A stretch of 64,000 bases of DNA from NCBI GenBank assembly GCA_964017125.1, contig OZ024902.1, forward strand, positions 55,538,791 to 55,602,790. The letters are read 5' to 3'. Source of the DNA: Flabesymbios commensalis. Its lineage: Eukaryota > Annelida > Polychaeta > Terebellida > Flabelligeridae. Below the pieces are notes generated by a model, which was not told where the DNA came from, searched no databases, and saw only the letters and a list, made by a program, of their open reading frames with translations. Each line of letters starts with the position of its first letter. The stretch's first letter is position 1. A program made the translations under genes and the position numbers. This document shows, piece by piece, positions 1-9,413 of this stretch.

Positions 1-522
1 TATTGAACATAGAATATAGAATGCCATCTACGCCACGGTTTGCTGTAAAGTCTTTGAGGACAGAAACCGCTGCCATAGTCTCATCAAGGAGATTTACCGG
101 CACTAGCTTTGATAAGTCTCACTTTATCCCTTATAGGGTAAGTTATGCACGCTTACGCGCAGACATGATTATGGTTATGTGCAGCATAAAAATTATTGAT
201 TGAATGATTTCTGACTTTCGATATTCTTATATCGGCCTGTGATCACGGTTCATGGCTTCGCAATGTTTATTGGTCACCGTGATGGAGTAACAACTCCGAG
301 CTGAGATGCCATGTTCGCGGAGTTAAAATTTACTCCATGGAGCTAATCATGTAAGGTAACTGGAAATGCAAGTTCAAAGAAGTGTTCCGTTAAGAAACTA
401 ACAGCCTACCATTGTCTACTTATTCGCATTGTTTAAAGTGTTTGTACTAGAGTTAGGTATTAATATGTGACCCCTCACTTCCGACGGTTCGCGGCAGGTG
501 CGAGCGCAGACTTAGCGGATCA
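1..522. other. no recognised feature
   Basis: I see no gene, repeat or hairpin that I can support here. A 66-residue open frame at 3-203 has no recognisable motif. Confidence 0.4.
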
Positions 523-526
523 TTAA

Positions 527-771
527 CCCTTTGAGCCCACATGATGCATTAAAGCATCATTTTAAATCCCTGAAAACAGACTTAATTTTCCAACAACTAA
601 GGGTTTTAGAACGAAAATTTCCATGAAACTGGTTCAGCCAATACATGGCAATTTTCTTTACTTTTTCACCAACTTCAAATCATCTTCATCCACCACAAGT
701 CGAGAATTGCAACAGCAATTCGCGGCTTGTAGTGGATGAAGATGACAATGATAAATTCAGGCTTGAAAGGG
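527..771. mobile_element. piggyBac-like MITE, 245 bp
   Basis: The element is bounded by TTAA on both sides (523-526 and 772-775). Its inverted ends read CCCTTTGAGCC and, reversed, CCCTTTCAAGCC. TTAA duplication with CCC ends is the known signature of piggyBac-type elements. It has no coding capacity. Inside, at about 671-745, is a hairpin whose arms are CTTCATCCAC and GTGGATGAAG round an AATTGC/GCAATT inner stem. Confidence 0.75.
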
Positions 772-953
772 TTAACCCTATGCGTCCCGATATAAAATAA
801 TCTACGTCTATTATTTGTAATAAAACTTAACATGTAATGATAATGACATAAAATTTGTTGAATTGTAAAATCTATATAGACACTATCTTAAATGAACAGT
901 TTTGAGTTGTGTAATTACGACATTCCCACGTCTTTAATTATTATTATCACGTG

Positions 954-1020
954 CGGTTGAACCAACGCTGTTTTAATGTTGGCAACCCGTCTGCGATGAT
1001 GGTCCATCATTACCTCAGCA
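954..1020. mobile_element. degenerate CAGCAAACAC-type palindromic MITE fragment
   Basis: The stretch keeps the arm GTTTTAATGTTGG and the centre CGTCTGCGA found in intact copies elsewhere in the window. The outer ends are lost. Confidence 0.5.
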
Positions 1021-1093
1021 CTACATGAATACTCTTTGCTGTAGCTAGACGCTTTATCAAGAAATAATCTGCTATACACCTAACGCACTCAGC

Positions 1094-1574
1094 TTCTTAA
1101 AATAATATTGAATTTAAAAAATATTCACTATTGCATTATTGTCGGTTAATAACACCTTGTCATTAATTTATTTTTGAAATTGTGTTGTGCTTGTATTATC
1201 TAACATGTTTAACTATGCTTATTGACGATACCAGATAATTAACGCTTGAAATAAAATAGTTACTGCAGCACGCAGACACTGCATGGCCAGAAGTAGCGGG
1301 GCGCTTTATCAACAAACAATTAACCCTTAAACTTCTATATAACTAATGCAGATATTTTTTTAAAAAACAAATAGATTTAAAAATAATCACTATTGCTATA
1401 TAGTTGCCGGTGAATGCCACCTTGTCATAAATTATTATTTTAACTGTAGTGTGCTTGCGTTAGTTAACATGTTTAATTATGCTTATTGAAGATACACAGA
1501 CAGTGTATGGCCAGAAGTAGCGAGACACTTTATCAACAAATAATTAACCTTTAAACTTCTATATAACTAACGGA
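1094..1574. repeat. tandem duplication of a ~225-260 bp unit
   Basis: Two diverged head-to-tail copies are visible. Both contain GCATGGCCAGAAGTAGCG-like text (about 1281 and 1507) and end in AACTTCTATATAACTAA (1333-1349 and 1556-1572), about 223 bp apart. No coding potential is seen. Confidence 0.75.
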
Positions 1575-1774
1575 TCAATCGTATATTTCAATGTAGACCA
1601 TTTCATTTTATTTTCCATATAGCTATGCGTGATTTGATGTTATCGTCACCAAATGATAATAAAGTAATTCCCATGTTTGTAATGTACGCATTGTACAAGT
1701 GTGGAAAACATAGGTGACAGTTTTTCAATATAAAAATCCCCTCTCGAAATGGTCATAACGATATATTGAAAATA

Positions 1775-1955
1775 CTCATTTGACCGCAATGACGAGAGTG
1801 AACTTGCCATTTTGCCACAAAAATGTGACCGTAGTCCGGAATGGTGGTCTGACCGCATTGGTCGCCTTTGATATGGCTGTGACTGAGAACGAATTCGGGC
1901 CGAAAAAAATTGACCGCAATAACGATCCGACCGCATTGGTGATCTAACCGGAAGG
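1775..1955. repeat. cluster of GACCGCAAT/GACCGCATT motifs
   Basis: GACCGCAAT or GACCGCATT occurs four times in about 160 bp (near 1780, 1849, 1912 and 1930), alternating between the two forms. The minus strand is open across it, but nothing recognisable is encoded. Confidence 0.5.
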
Positions 1956-2602
1956 CGAGAGTCTACTGTATATATATATGTGTCATTTTGAAATAGAGAG
2001 TGAGGCAAAAGAACACCAATTGTGAAATTAAAGGGACCACGAAAACAAAATAAGTACCAATTTAATCTCTATTTGGACTATATCACGTACGACCTATGGA
2101 ATTGGCTTGAACAAACTAAATAGATACTATTATAAGTGGACGCGGGATGACATCGAGTAAAGACCCGGGGTCAAGGTCAGACTAGAATATGAATTATCTA
2201 CTGATTATCATGACTTTTATAGGTAAGCGGCGATAACATAGGCCTACAGAACAATAACTGAAAACAACAGTTTTATTAAATTATGTATTTCTTTGATGCA
2301 CCGGTACTTTAACGAATTTGTCAAGGAACCTAGCACTACATAATTTCTACGCCGATAACGTAGAAATTGTTTGTTGTTTCTCTTTCTTAAAAAAATCAGT
2401 GGCGGTTGCAGAGGAGTGGGGGTGTCGACACCGTTACGTTTAGTGGACGGGGGATGAAAATGAAAGCTCCGGCGTAGGCACCGTCGGCAGCGTTTAACCA
2501 CTACATCAGCTCCGCCCATCCCCTTTTAGTAGATACATGACACATGCTGCCATCTTTTAGACCAGCCCAATATGATTATTAATGTGACGTAATCAGATAG
2601 CA

Positions 2603-2746
2603 CAGTGGCGGATCCAGGATCTGGAGAAAGGGGAGGCGCCCGGGGTTTTGGGGACTTGTCCCCAAGATTTTTGGGGTACATTTTAACCAATTTATGAAAC
2701 TTTTTTAAGTATTTGGCAAAAATAAGGGGGGGGGGACCCGCCACTG
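2603..2746. mobile_element. short TIR element, CAGTGGCGG ends
   Basis: The inverted ends are CAGTGGCGGATCC and, reversed, CAGTGGCGGGTCC. The 144-bp interior is non-coding and G-rich. This terminus is widespread among animal non-autonomous DNA transposons. I could not define a clear target duplication. Confidence 0.65.
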
Positions 2747-2890
2747 CAACGTCTCGACTATATGTATGTAGGCCTATTCAGACTGTTAATTTTGATGCTT
2801 CATATTGATTGGTAGTCTATATAGTATTTACTGAAGTCCGAGCTAAAGAAAAGAGAAACATTTTCAACGTTATTATTCGATTTTATTGAT

Positions 2891-2967
2891 AAACGTTGGC
2901 CCACTGTCTGCGATGTTGGCCCAGCATTAATTCAACATTTGGACAACGTCTCTTGTTTATGCTGGGT
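2891..2967. mobile_element. CAGCAAACAC-type palindromic MITE, partial
   Basis: The centre CACTGTCTGCGATGTTGG and the right end of the family (CAACGTCTCTTG then TGCTGGG) are present. The left arm is eroded. Confidence 0.6.
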
Positions 2968-3297
2968 ACACTAGCTCTCCCAGTACCTTGGTACGTTCTG
3001 GGCTAGTGAGGAGAGCGGGAAATGGGAAACGCCTCTGGTCAGTGATAACTGGCCCCACTGAAGCCAGTCAGTGTCCTAATCTGAAGCCAGTCTGTGGCTG
3101 CTGGCACAGATCTGGTTCGCGCAGCTCAAACAGAAAGACTTGTGGTTTAATCAACACGAGAAGCCGGTCAGATTGAACACAGCGGTATTGGCCTTTGATC
3201 TTTATCGCTGTTTGGAGGCGCACACCTGTACGCTGTCGTACCATGGCACAACCCTCTTCTGTGGCAGTCAGCTGCACACAAAGTGAGAGTTTGCACC

Positions 3298-3405
3298 CCA
3301 GCAAACACGAGACGCTGAACCAAGGTTGATTTAATGTTGGCCCAGAGTCGGAGACTATGGGCAAACAATAAATCAACATTGGTTCAACGTCTTGTGTTTG
3401 CTTGG
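3298..3405. mobile_element. CAGCAAACAC-type palindromic MITE
   Basis: A near-complete copy starts CCAGCAAACACGAGACG, carries CAAGGTTGATTTAATG in the left arm, and ends TCAACGTCTTGTGTTTGC. The two arms are reverse complements with scattered mismatches. Confidence 0.8.
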
Positions 3406-3525
3406 ACCAGCATTCATATGAATCAGGGTCTACACATCTCGAAGGCCTCGCTGATAAAACTTCGCGAGCTGTGTCGCTTTAATTGGCCATGTTTCTGAGC
3501 TAATATAGGCCTAAAGAGATGTAAT

Positions 3526-3839
3526 GAAATGAAATGAATCGGGCTTTAGGCCACCTTTGTGCACATATAGGCTAAACTGGGCCAGGAGAATCTCCTGAGG
3601 ATGGTGAGATGATTCAGATGACACTGTCCTCCAGACACAGGATTCGAAATTCGAGCCCTGGCGGTCTGAGGCCGAGCACGCTACCTCTCGGTCACGGAGG
3701 CTCCACACAATACTGACTTTCACACGTGGATGGGGAAGAAACATTTTTTTGTTTCTTTCAAACCGCCGCAACCGGGAACCGAACACCGAACTCTGGCGTG
3801 AAAGGCAGCGGTGCTAACCACTACCCTAGGGCCCCCGCC
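3526..3839 (-). mobile_element. heterodimeric tRNA-derived SINE, copy A
   Basis: The element reads on the minus strand. From its 5' end (near 3839) there is a tRNA-like module with A box TAGTGGTTAGCACC and B box GTTCGGTTCCC. An AAGAAAC/GTTTCTT hairpin linker follows. A second tRNA-like module has TGACCGAGAGGTAGCG and TTTCGAATCC, and the tail is built of ATTTC repeats. CTAAAGAGATGTAAT at 3511-3525 and CTAAAGAGGTGTAAT at 3840-3854 are a 15-bp target duplication with one mismatch. That shows LINE-mediated retroposition. The long minus-strand open frame over it is not a gene. Confidence 0.85.
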
Positions 3840-4308
3840 CTAAAGAGGTGTAATAACGTTACATGCTAAAAAAGAAGGGCATATGCCATAGTTCTTCTGT
3901 ATATCACCATCCTTTAATAATAATTGAAAATCAGTGAGTTGCACTTGATAGCAGTCCATCGATCAGCTATATCCACAATTCTACAACCATTCTTGGAAAG
4001 GAGAATAATATTGGGGCACATAGAATCGTCTCACTCTTCATGCGGGTGGGTTTCTTATCCAGACCGCCCTGAATGTTTTATATTTATAGAACGATTGCAC
4101 ATGAACGAATGAAAGGATTTCAGAACTGAGTAAAAGTGCAGGTGTTCTGATTGAATTTGGTTGGGGTCTTGCACAATGACTTTCCAGCTAATAATATATA
4201 AACAAGGGTTAATCGGGGCACCTGACAACATTTTGAGTCTACAGCCAGTTTTGGACAATTTGATTTACGAAAGAGAAGGGGTTCCTAAAGAGATCTGGAG
4301 ATGAAATT

Positions 4309-4997
4309 CCATGACTTTTCCTGGTTTCTGTCCAATTTTGCCCAATTTCTAACTCATTGGAGCTATTAGTGAAATGGATATATGGTATAAATTTTGGATT
4401 GATACATAAAAAAATGTTGAGTGAATCGCGTTAACGAGAAGATTTGTCGATCGGAAAAAAGTCAAGGTCATACATGAAGGGGTCATAGTAAGGTCAAATG
4501 TGAAATTAGTCAAGATTATACCTGTATGTTACGTTTCATTTGCATTCCAGTTAAACGCGAGAAAAGTTATAGTGCTAAAAGTGGCGGACAGACGGACGCG
4601 CCTGCTGACGACAATAGGCATACACCAAAATTTTGGCTGAGGCCTAAAAAAATACATTTGAAACTGTACAGCCTCCACCAACACAGCGGCCTGGTCTATA
4701 CCCAGTTACATGTAGGCCTAATAAAGCAGACCCATACTAGTGGGTGCCGGGTATTTTTTTTTACTTTACAGATATGAAATAATGTTTTTCAGCTAGGTGG
4801 ACTGACAGTGTCATTGTGTGTCAAAAGTGCATGTAATCAACACATTTCTCTTAAAAGAAACATGAGAGATATTTGTGAAAAATCAAAAAGACTTTTTGCT
4901 AAATTCTCTTTTTCCATGACTTTTCCAGGCCTGGATTTTATTTTTTCATTTTCCATGGTTTTCGATTATTTTCCATGACCGTGGTAAATGTCCTGCT
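4309..4997. mobile_element. possible hAT-like element with TCCATGACTTTTCC ends
   Basis: TCCATGACTTTTCC occurs at about 4309 and again at about 4914, followed by TTTTCCATGACCGTGG. Related 'aaggacttttc' ends are seen in the better defined copy at 13030. Borders are uncertain. Confidence 0.3.
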
Positions 4998-5317
4998 GTC
5001 CCCGTATATATGCGGTTCTAAGCATATTTTAAGGCAAATAATATATTACCGAAATGGATAAGACTTTGTGGTGGATGCGCAGTTAGTCAAATAACTCAAT
5101 TTAGACTAGAGCCTGAAGGCACCGAAGTAGAGCTTGCGTCGACCTACAGGGTTATTATTCTACGGAGAGCTAAAATGGAGCTGTCTCACAATAATTATTA
5201 AAGCTGCTTAACTGTTTTGCTTATTTTAATCAAAGGACCAAGTCATAGAAAATGGTGTTTAATTTTATTTAACTGTTTAAAGTATTAAAATCCAGTGGGG
5301 GTTTCTGAACTTTAAAG

Positions 5318-6015
5318 ACTGAAGTTTGAAGTCCAAAGTCTGAACTCTTTTAAGTCCGAAGAAATCTGGAGTAGCCTATATTGTCCAAAGTCTGAAATTC
5401 AAAGACCGGAGTTCAAAATCCGAAGGACGAGGTCTGTCCGAAGTATATCCAAAGTCTAAAAACCGAACTCTAAGTCTCAAGCTCAAAGTTCGTATTATGA
5501 TGTCTGAAGTTCAAAGTCTGTCCGAAGTCTTAAATCTGAAGTGTGAAATTCAAAGTCAGAAGTCCAAAATCCGAGGTCTGATGTTCGAAGTCTGGCCGAG
5601 GTCCAAAGTCTGAAATAGTAGTCTGACGTCTGAAGTCTGTCCGAAGTTTGTCTGAAGTCAGTCATAAGTCTGAAAACTGTCCGAAGTCTGTCTGAAGTGT
5701 TCTGCATGATAGCGATCACCATTGATCAGCAGTTCTCCTGATCCTCATAACATATATTATAATGTATTTCTTGAGCTTATTTGGTTACATATGTATGTTT
5801 GTTTTTGTTGTGTGACAAATAAATTGTCCGAGTCTCTGAGTCCGAAGTTTGACGTCTGTACGATATCTGACAATGAAGGCTACAATCCGACGTCTGAAGT
5901 ATGTCTGAAGTCCACAATTCAAAGTCTAAAAACTGATGTCTAAAGTCCACAATCGGAAATCTGATGTACGAAGTCTGACGAAATCTGAAGTTTGATGTCC
6001 GACGTCTGTCCGAAT
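5318..6015. repeat. degenerate GAAGTCTG-type short tandem array
   Basis: About 600 bp is built almost wholly from variants of AGTCTGAAGTCCGAAGT with a roughly 10-bp beat. An AT-rich non-array stretch at about 5705-5815 interrupts it. The minus-strand open frame rich in LRTSD/TSDFR repeats is a by-product of the array. Confidence 0.8.
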
Positions 6016-6351
6016 CAGGCGCGGATCCAGAGGGATCATATGGTTGTTGGTGTTCAATGCCAGCCCTGATGCCTGCCAGCCACAGCTAATGTCGCACAGC
6101 CTGGTCACGCGTGACGTCACCGAACTGACCTAATTAATCAACTAGACAGAGGGGACTTGTTGGCTCGCGACTTGTTGACCTAGTGAACTGTATATACATG
6201 TAGCTCACTGGGTTGACCTGTACGCTGTTTACTGGGCCACGCGTAATCTCTAAAGGCTGATATGGTATCACAGAAAAACAGATATCTAACTGTGTTTATC
6301 TGAGCATCTACATAGAAATTTTTTTAAAAAATGGAGCTCGTAGTGCAATGT

Positions 6352-6402
6352 GTCATTTGGAGCTGGAAATTGCGTCAGCAATTCCAGCTTCAAATGACGA
6401 AA
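6352..6402. repeat. hairpin related to the TTAA-MITE internal hairpin
   Basis: Arms TCATTTGGAGCTGGAA and TTCCAGCTTCAAATGA enclose TTGC-GTCA-GCAA. It is a member of the hairpin family found inside the TTAACCC-ended MITEs. The flanking element ends are not clear here. Confidence 0.6.
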
Positions 6403-6645
6403 AATAGAATTGAAACAATTCAGAAAGGACAAGGGTTGAAAATGTTTTATGCACATAGGCCTACGTCATAAAGTGGACAGAAAACCTCGTGAGGTTGGCG
6501 AAATGCATCAGATACATAGCCGTGTGTTACAACGGCCTTTGCGAGCGCAGCAAGCTGTAGGCCGATATAGCGCTATCAGATACACTGCCAGATTCGAGTC
6601 GTCCAGGTATCTCTGGCATCATCGCAGCAAAAAGGTATATCGATC

Positions 6646-6733
6646 CGCGGTTGGTTTAGTGTTGAGCCAGCGTCTTGCACGCTGGCCTAACAATAAAACA
6701 ACATTGGATCAACATCTCTTATTTTCTGGGACA
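6646..6733. mobile_element. CAGCAAACAC-type palindromic MITE
   Basis: Left arm TTGGTTTAGTGTTGAGCC and right arm AACAACATTGGATCAAC fold round GCGTCTTGCACGC. A lone left end (CCCAGCAAACACGAGC) lies at about 6814-6830. Confidence 0.7.
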
Positions 6734-6999
6734 GAGGCTCCCTACACCACTGAATATTTACAAGTGGACGGAGGGAACGCATTTCTTTGAAACCTGAATA
6801 TCGAGAGCGGCCCAGCAAACACGAGCCACCGACCTAATGAATTAATTAAGGAAAGCTTCGTTCTTCAAATTCCCAATTAAAATGTGGTTGCAAAATTTTA
6901 CAGAGACAGTTGCTTCAAATCTGCACTCTTACTGTTTATATCATGCAATATCATGAGCCAGCATTATCTTAGTGAGCTAGTTCCATAGTCGGACGTTTC

Positions 7000-7640
7000 A
7001 TTGATCATGTCTAGACAACTTTCCATTCCGAGGGTCTAATCTTATAGTGGGCATATGTTTTCTTGGTGGTTGTGTGAAATTCCACAACTAACGAAAGAAT
7101 TGTATTTAATTACCGTTTAAAACGCACTTTTGCCACCAACGCACGTGGACAGAAAATCAACTCCTCAAATTATGAACACATATGATCTTTATTTTGATTA
7201 TTCACGTTGAGACAGTGAATATATATATCGATACAAACATGATGCAGCTGGCATGGAAAAGGTTTATAACAATTGATGAAACAATTAAACTGATAGAAGT
7301 TGAAATTAAATGTAGGCCGATTTAAAAGCACCGACACTCCTACGAAGGTGAAATTCTGTGACATTTTTATACTGAACTGGAGAGTTCAATAAGTCATATT
7401 TTTTTATATATATTATGGCTAAGCACCGGTATGGTACAACATTTAAGCTCTGAAAAGTTAAAAGACAGCATCTGCTTACTTTTAAAGAAAGCAGATACTG
7501 CCTTTCCACTTTTCCCGGCAGATCCGTCCAGCAAGAGACAGTTTCTAATAAGCTGTCGACTATGATGATGAATGTAGTCTGCGCACTGCTATAATAAGAG
7601 TAAACTACAGCAAAACTGCTGACAAGCACTTAGGTGAACC
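7000..7640. other. no recognised feature
   Basis: Overlapping minus-strand open frames (7170-7364, 7306-7629) show no domain, coiled coil or convincing splice context. I do not call them genes. Confidence 0.35.
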
Positions 7641-7650
7641 ACTCGGCAAC

Positions 7651-7748
7651 CATGCTACTTTGACCCATTGTTGGTCTACTGTTGGGCCAGCGTCGCAGAC
7701 GCTGACCCAACAGTAGACCAACAATGGGTCGAAGGCTTGAGTTTGTTG
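7651..7748. mobile_element. CAGCAAACAC-type palindromic MITE, inner part very well paired
   Basis: The core arms GACCCATTGTTGGTCTACTG and CAGTAGACCAACAATGGGTC are perfect reverse complements round GGGCCAGCGTCGCAGACGCT. The outer ends have decayed. Confidence 0.8.
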
Positions 7749-8424
7749 AGAAACTAGCGCTTTAGAAATAGAAAAACATAAATTAGGGTGTTCGATTAGA
7801 GACACTAATTTGGGCGACGTCTGCATACATAACATTCATTCTCATGAAGATTACATTTCACAGACAGTAAGAGGTAATCCTGATGTAATGATGGACCTGC
7901 GAAGCTGGCCCGGCATTAAACCAACCAGGGATGGCAAATACATCTTTGCGTATCTACATATCTGAAATAATAAATTTATATCAGCATATATCGGTCATAT
8001 TATCACGTCGGTTTTAAAAGGGCGCATCTGCCCCAGACAGATAGGATCTTTTAATGCCAAGGTGACGATATGTATTTATTCTGCTTGGTTCCAATCACCT
8101 AGAAAACGGGCACCAATACTGTACCCTTGCACTGATTAAGCAAAACATATTAATGTCGGGATATACTTCACGAAATAAGTGCAGTATTTTTTCAAAAATA
8201 AACTGCATGGAAATTTATTTGAATTGTGTACCAAATAGGCCTACAATGCATACCTTGCGATCACACAGTAAAGTAACGTGATCATTCAGTCTTTCCTGAT
8301 GCACGAGGTAAGTGAAAAAAAGCCAAATTATACCGATTGCAGATACAATGACAGTAAACATGACGGATGTTAGCCACTCCGCTCTAGCCATCAAATATCT
8401 GAAGGATTCTTCTATACTGTACCA

Positions 8425-8481
8425 GACCGACTTTAAACGTCAGAATCTGACGTCTATAGATTCTGACGTTTAAAGTCGGTC
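8425..8481. repeat. perfect 24-bp-arm palindrome
   Basis: 8425-8448 (begins GACCGACTTTAAACG) and 8458-8481 (ends TTTAAAGTCGGTC) are exact reverse complements separated by 9 bp (GACGTCTAT). No element ends are recognised. Confidence 0.85.
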
Positions 8482-8567
8482 CCCGTCGGAATGCTGACAT
8501 TAGTATTTGTGAGAGATCAGATGTACTCTGATGACAATGACAGCCCCTCAGTAAAGATCGCGGTAAA

Positions 8568-8804
8568 CCCTTGTACTCTTGAATAGTTAGTTACAATTTA
8601 TCAGTCATTTGAAACTGGTATTGCCGACGCGATTTCCAGCTTCAAATAATGAAAGAAATTTGAAAATTAAAAAAATTACATATTCCAAATGGAGTTATTT
8701 GATGAGCTGAGCATCCAGTACAAAATATATTATCAATTCCGGCGACATATTCTTTTATTTGAAAGTTGACTAAACATGCATATACTGACTTAGTAGCACA
8801 AGGG
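8568..8804. mobile_element. piggyBac-like MITE
   Basis: The left end CCCTTGTACTC and the right end, reversed, CCCTTGTGCTA pair. The right flank is TTAA (8805-8808) and the left flank has decayed to TAAA. The internal hairpin at about 8607-8650 pairs TCATTTGAAACTGG with CCAGCTTCAAAT. Confidence 0.7.
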
Positions 8805-8808
8805 TTAA

Positions 8809-8965
8809 CCCTTAAAGTGCTATAAACGTCTTAGCCGTTTCCAGCCTTTCTATTTATCTTTCAAACAAAACAAAAATGCAGCAGAAATCAGCATCAAATT
8901 CACTATATTGCCAGATGTATTGATTCAAATTGCAGCGACGCACAACTTCAAGTGGGTGAAAATTT
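8809..8965. mobile_element. second TTAA MITE abutting the first, partial
   Basis: CCCTTAAAGTGCTATAAACG begins directly after the shared TTAA. The family's hairpin right arm CAACTTCAAGTGGGTG follows at about 8944. The far end is not found. Confidence 0.55.
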
Positions 8966-9114
8966 AAATGGTTTTATGTAGCGATTTCAAGGTTAGCAAA
9001 ACTTCGTCGCCAACGTGAGCACCGTCGCCACTGACGATCTGACAAACGCTCCACTCCTGGCGCTGACTGGCCGCTGACAGCGGATATCATGGTCATGTAT
9101 GGTGAATCATGACA

Positions 9115-9223
9115 ACCCAGTAAACACAAAACATTTGTATAACATTTGTACTATGGTGGACAAACGTCGAAGACGTTGGGCCGACGTTGTACAAATGTTA
9201 TACAAATGTTTTGTGTCTGCTGG
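9115..9223. mobile_element. CAGCAAACAC-type palindromic MITE, TGTATAAC subfamily
   Basis: The copy starts CCCAGTAAACACAAAACA and ends TTTTGTGTCTGCTGGG. Its arms carry the ATTTGTATAACATTTGTAC variant and the centre ACGTCGAAGACGT. It lies 45 bp past the LSM4 stop codon, so it would be in the 3' UTR if that is long. Confidence 0.85.
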
Positions 9224-9267
9224 GAATGGTTTAAGTCTGTAACAGCTTTGACATTGGGTATTCCCGT

Positions 9268-9413
9268 CTATTTGCTGCCTCTGCCCTTCCCACCTCCCAT
9301 CTTTTGTTGACCGCCTGGACCACCGCGACCCATACCACCTCCACCTCCACCTCCTCCTCCGCCTCCGCCTCCGCCTCCTCTGCCTCCAGCACCTCCAACA
9401 CGACCAAAAGCAC
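9268..9413 (-). CDS. LSM4: LSM4 last coding exon (RGG/Gly tail, stop)
   Basis: The acceptor TGGTTGTAG precedes the exon, which completes a glycine codon split after 16869. It encodes [11 protein letters not shown], then 15 consecutive Gly, then [11 protein letters not shown] and GKGRGSK followed by TAG (9270-9268). The order 'GRG-(A/V)FG-R' agrees with human LSm4. The Gly run is encoded by mixed GGA/GGC/GGT codons and is longer than in vertebrates. A minus-strand AATAAA near 8754 is a possible poly(A) signal. Confidence 0.88.
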
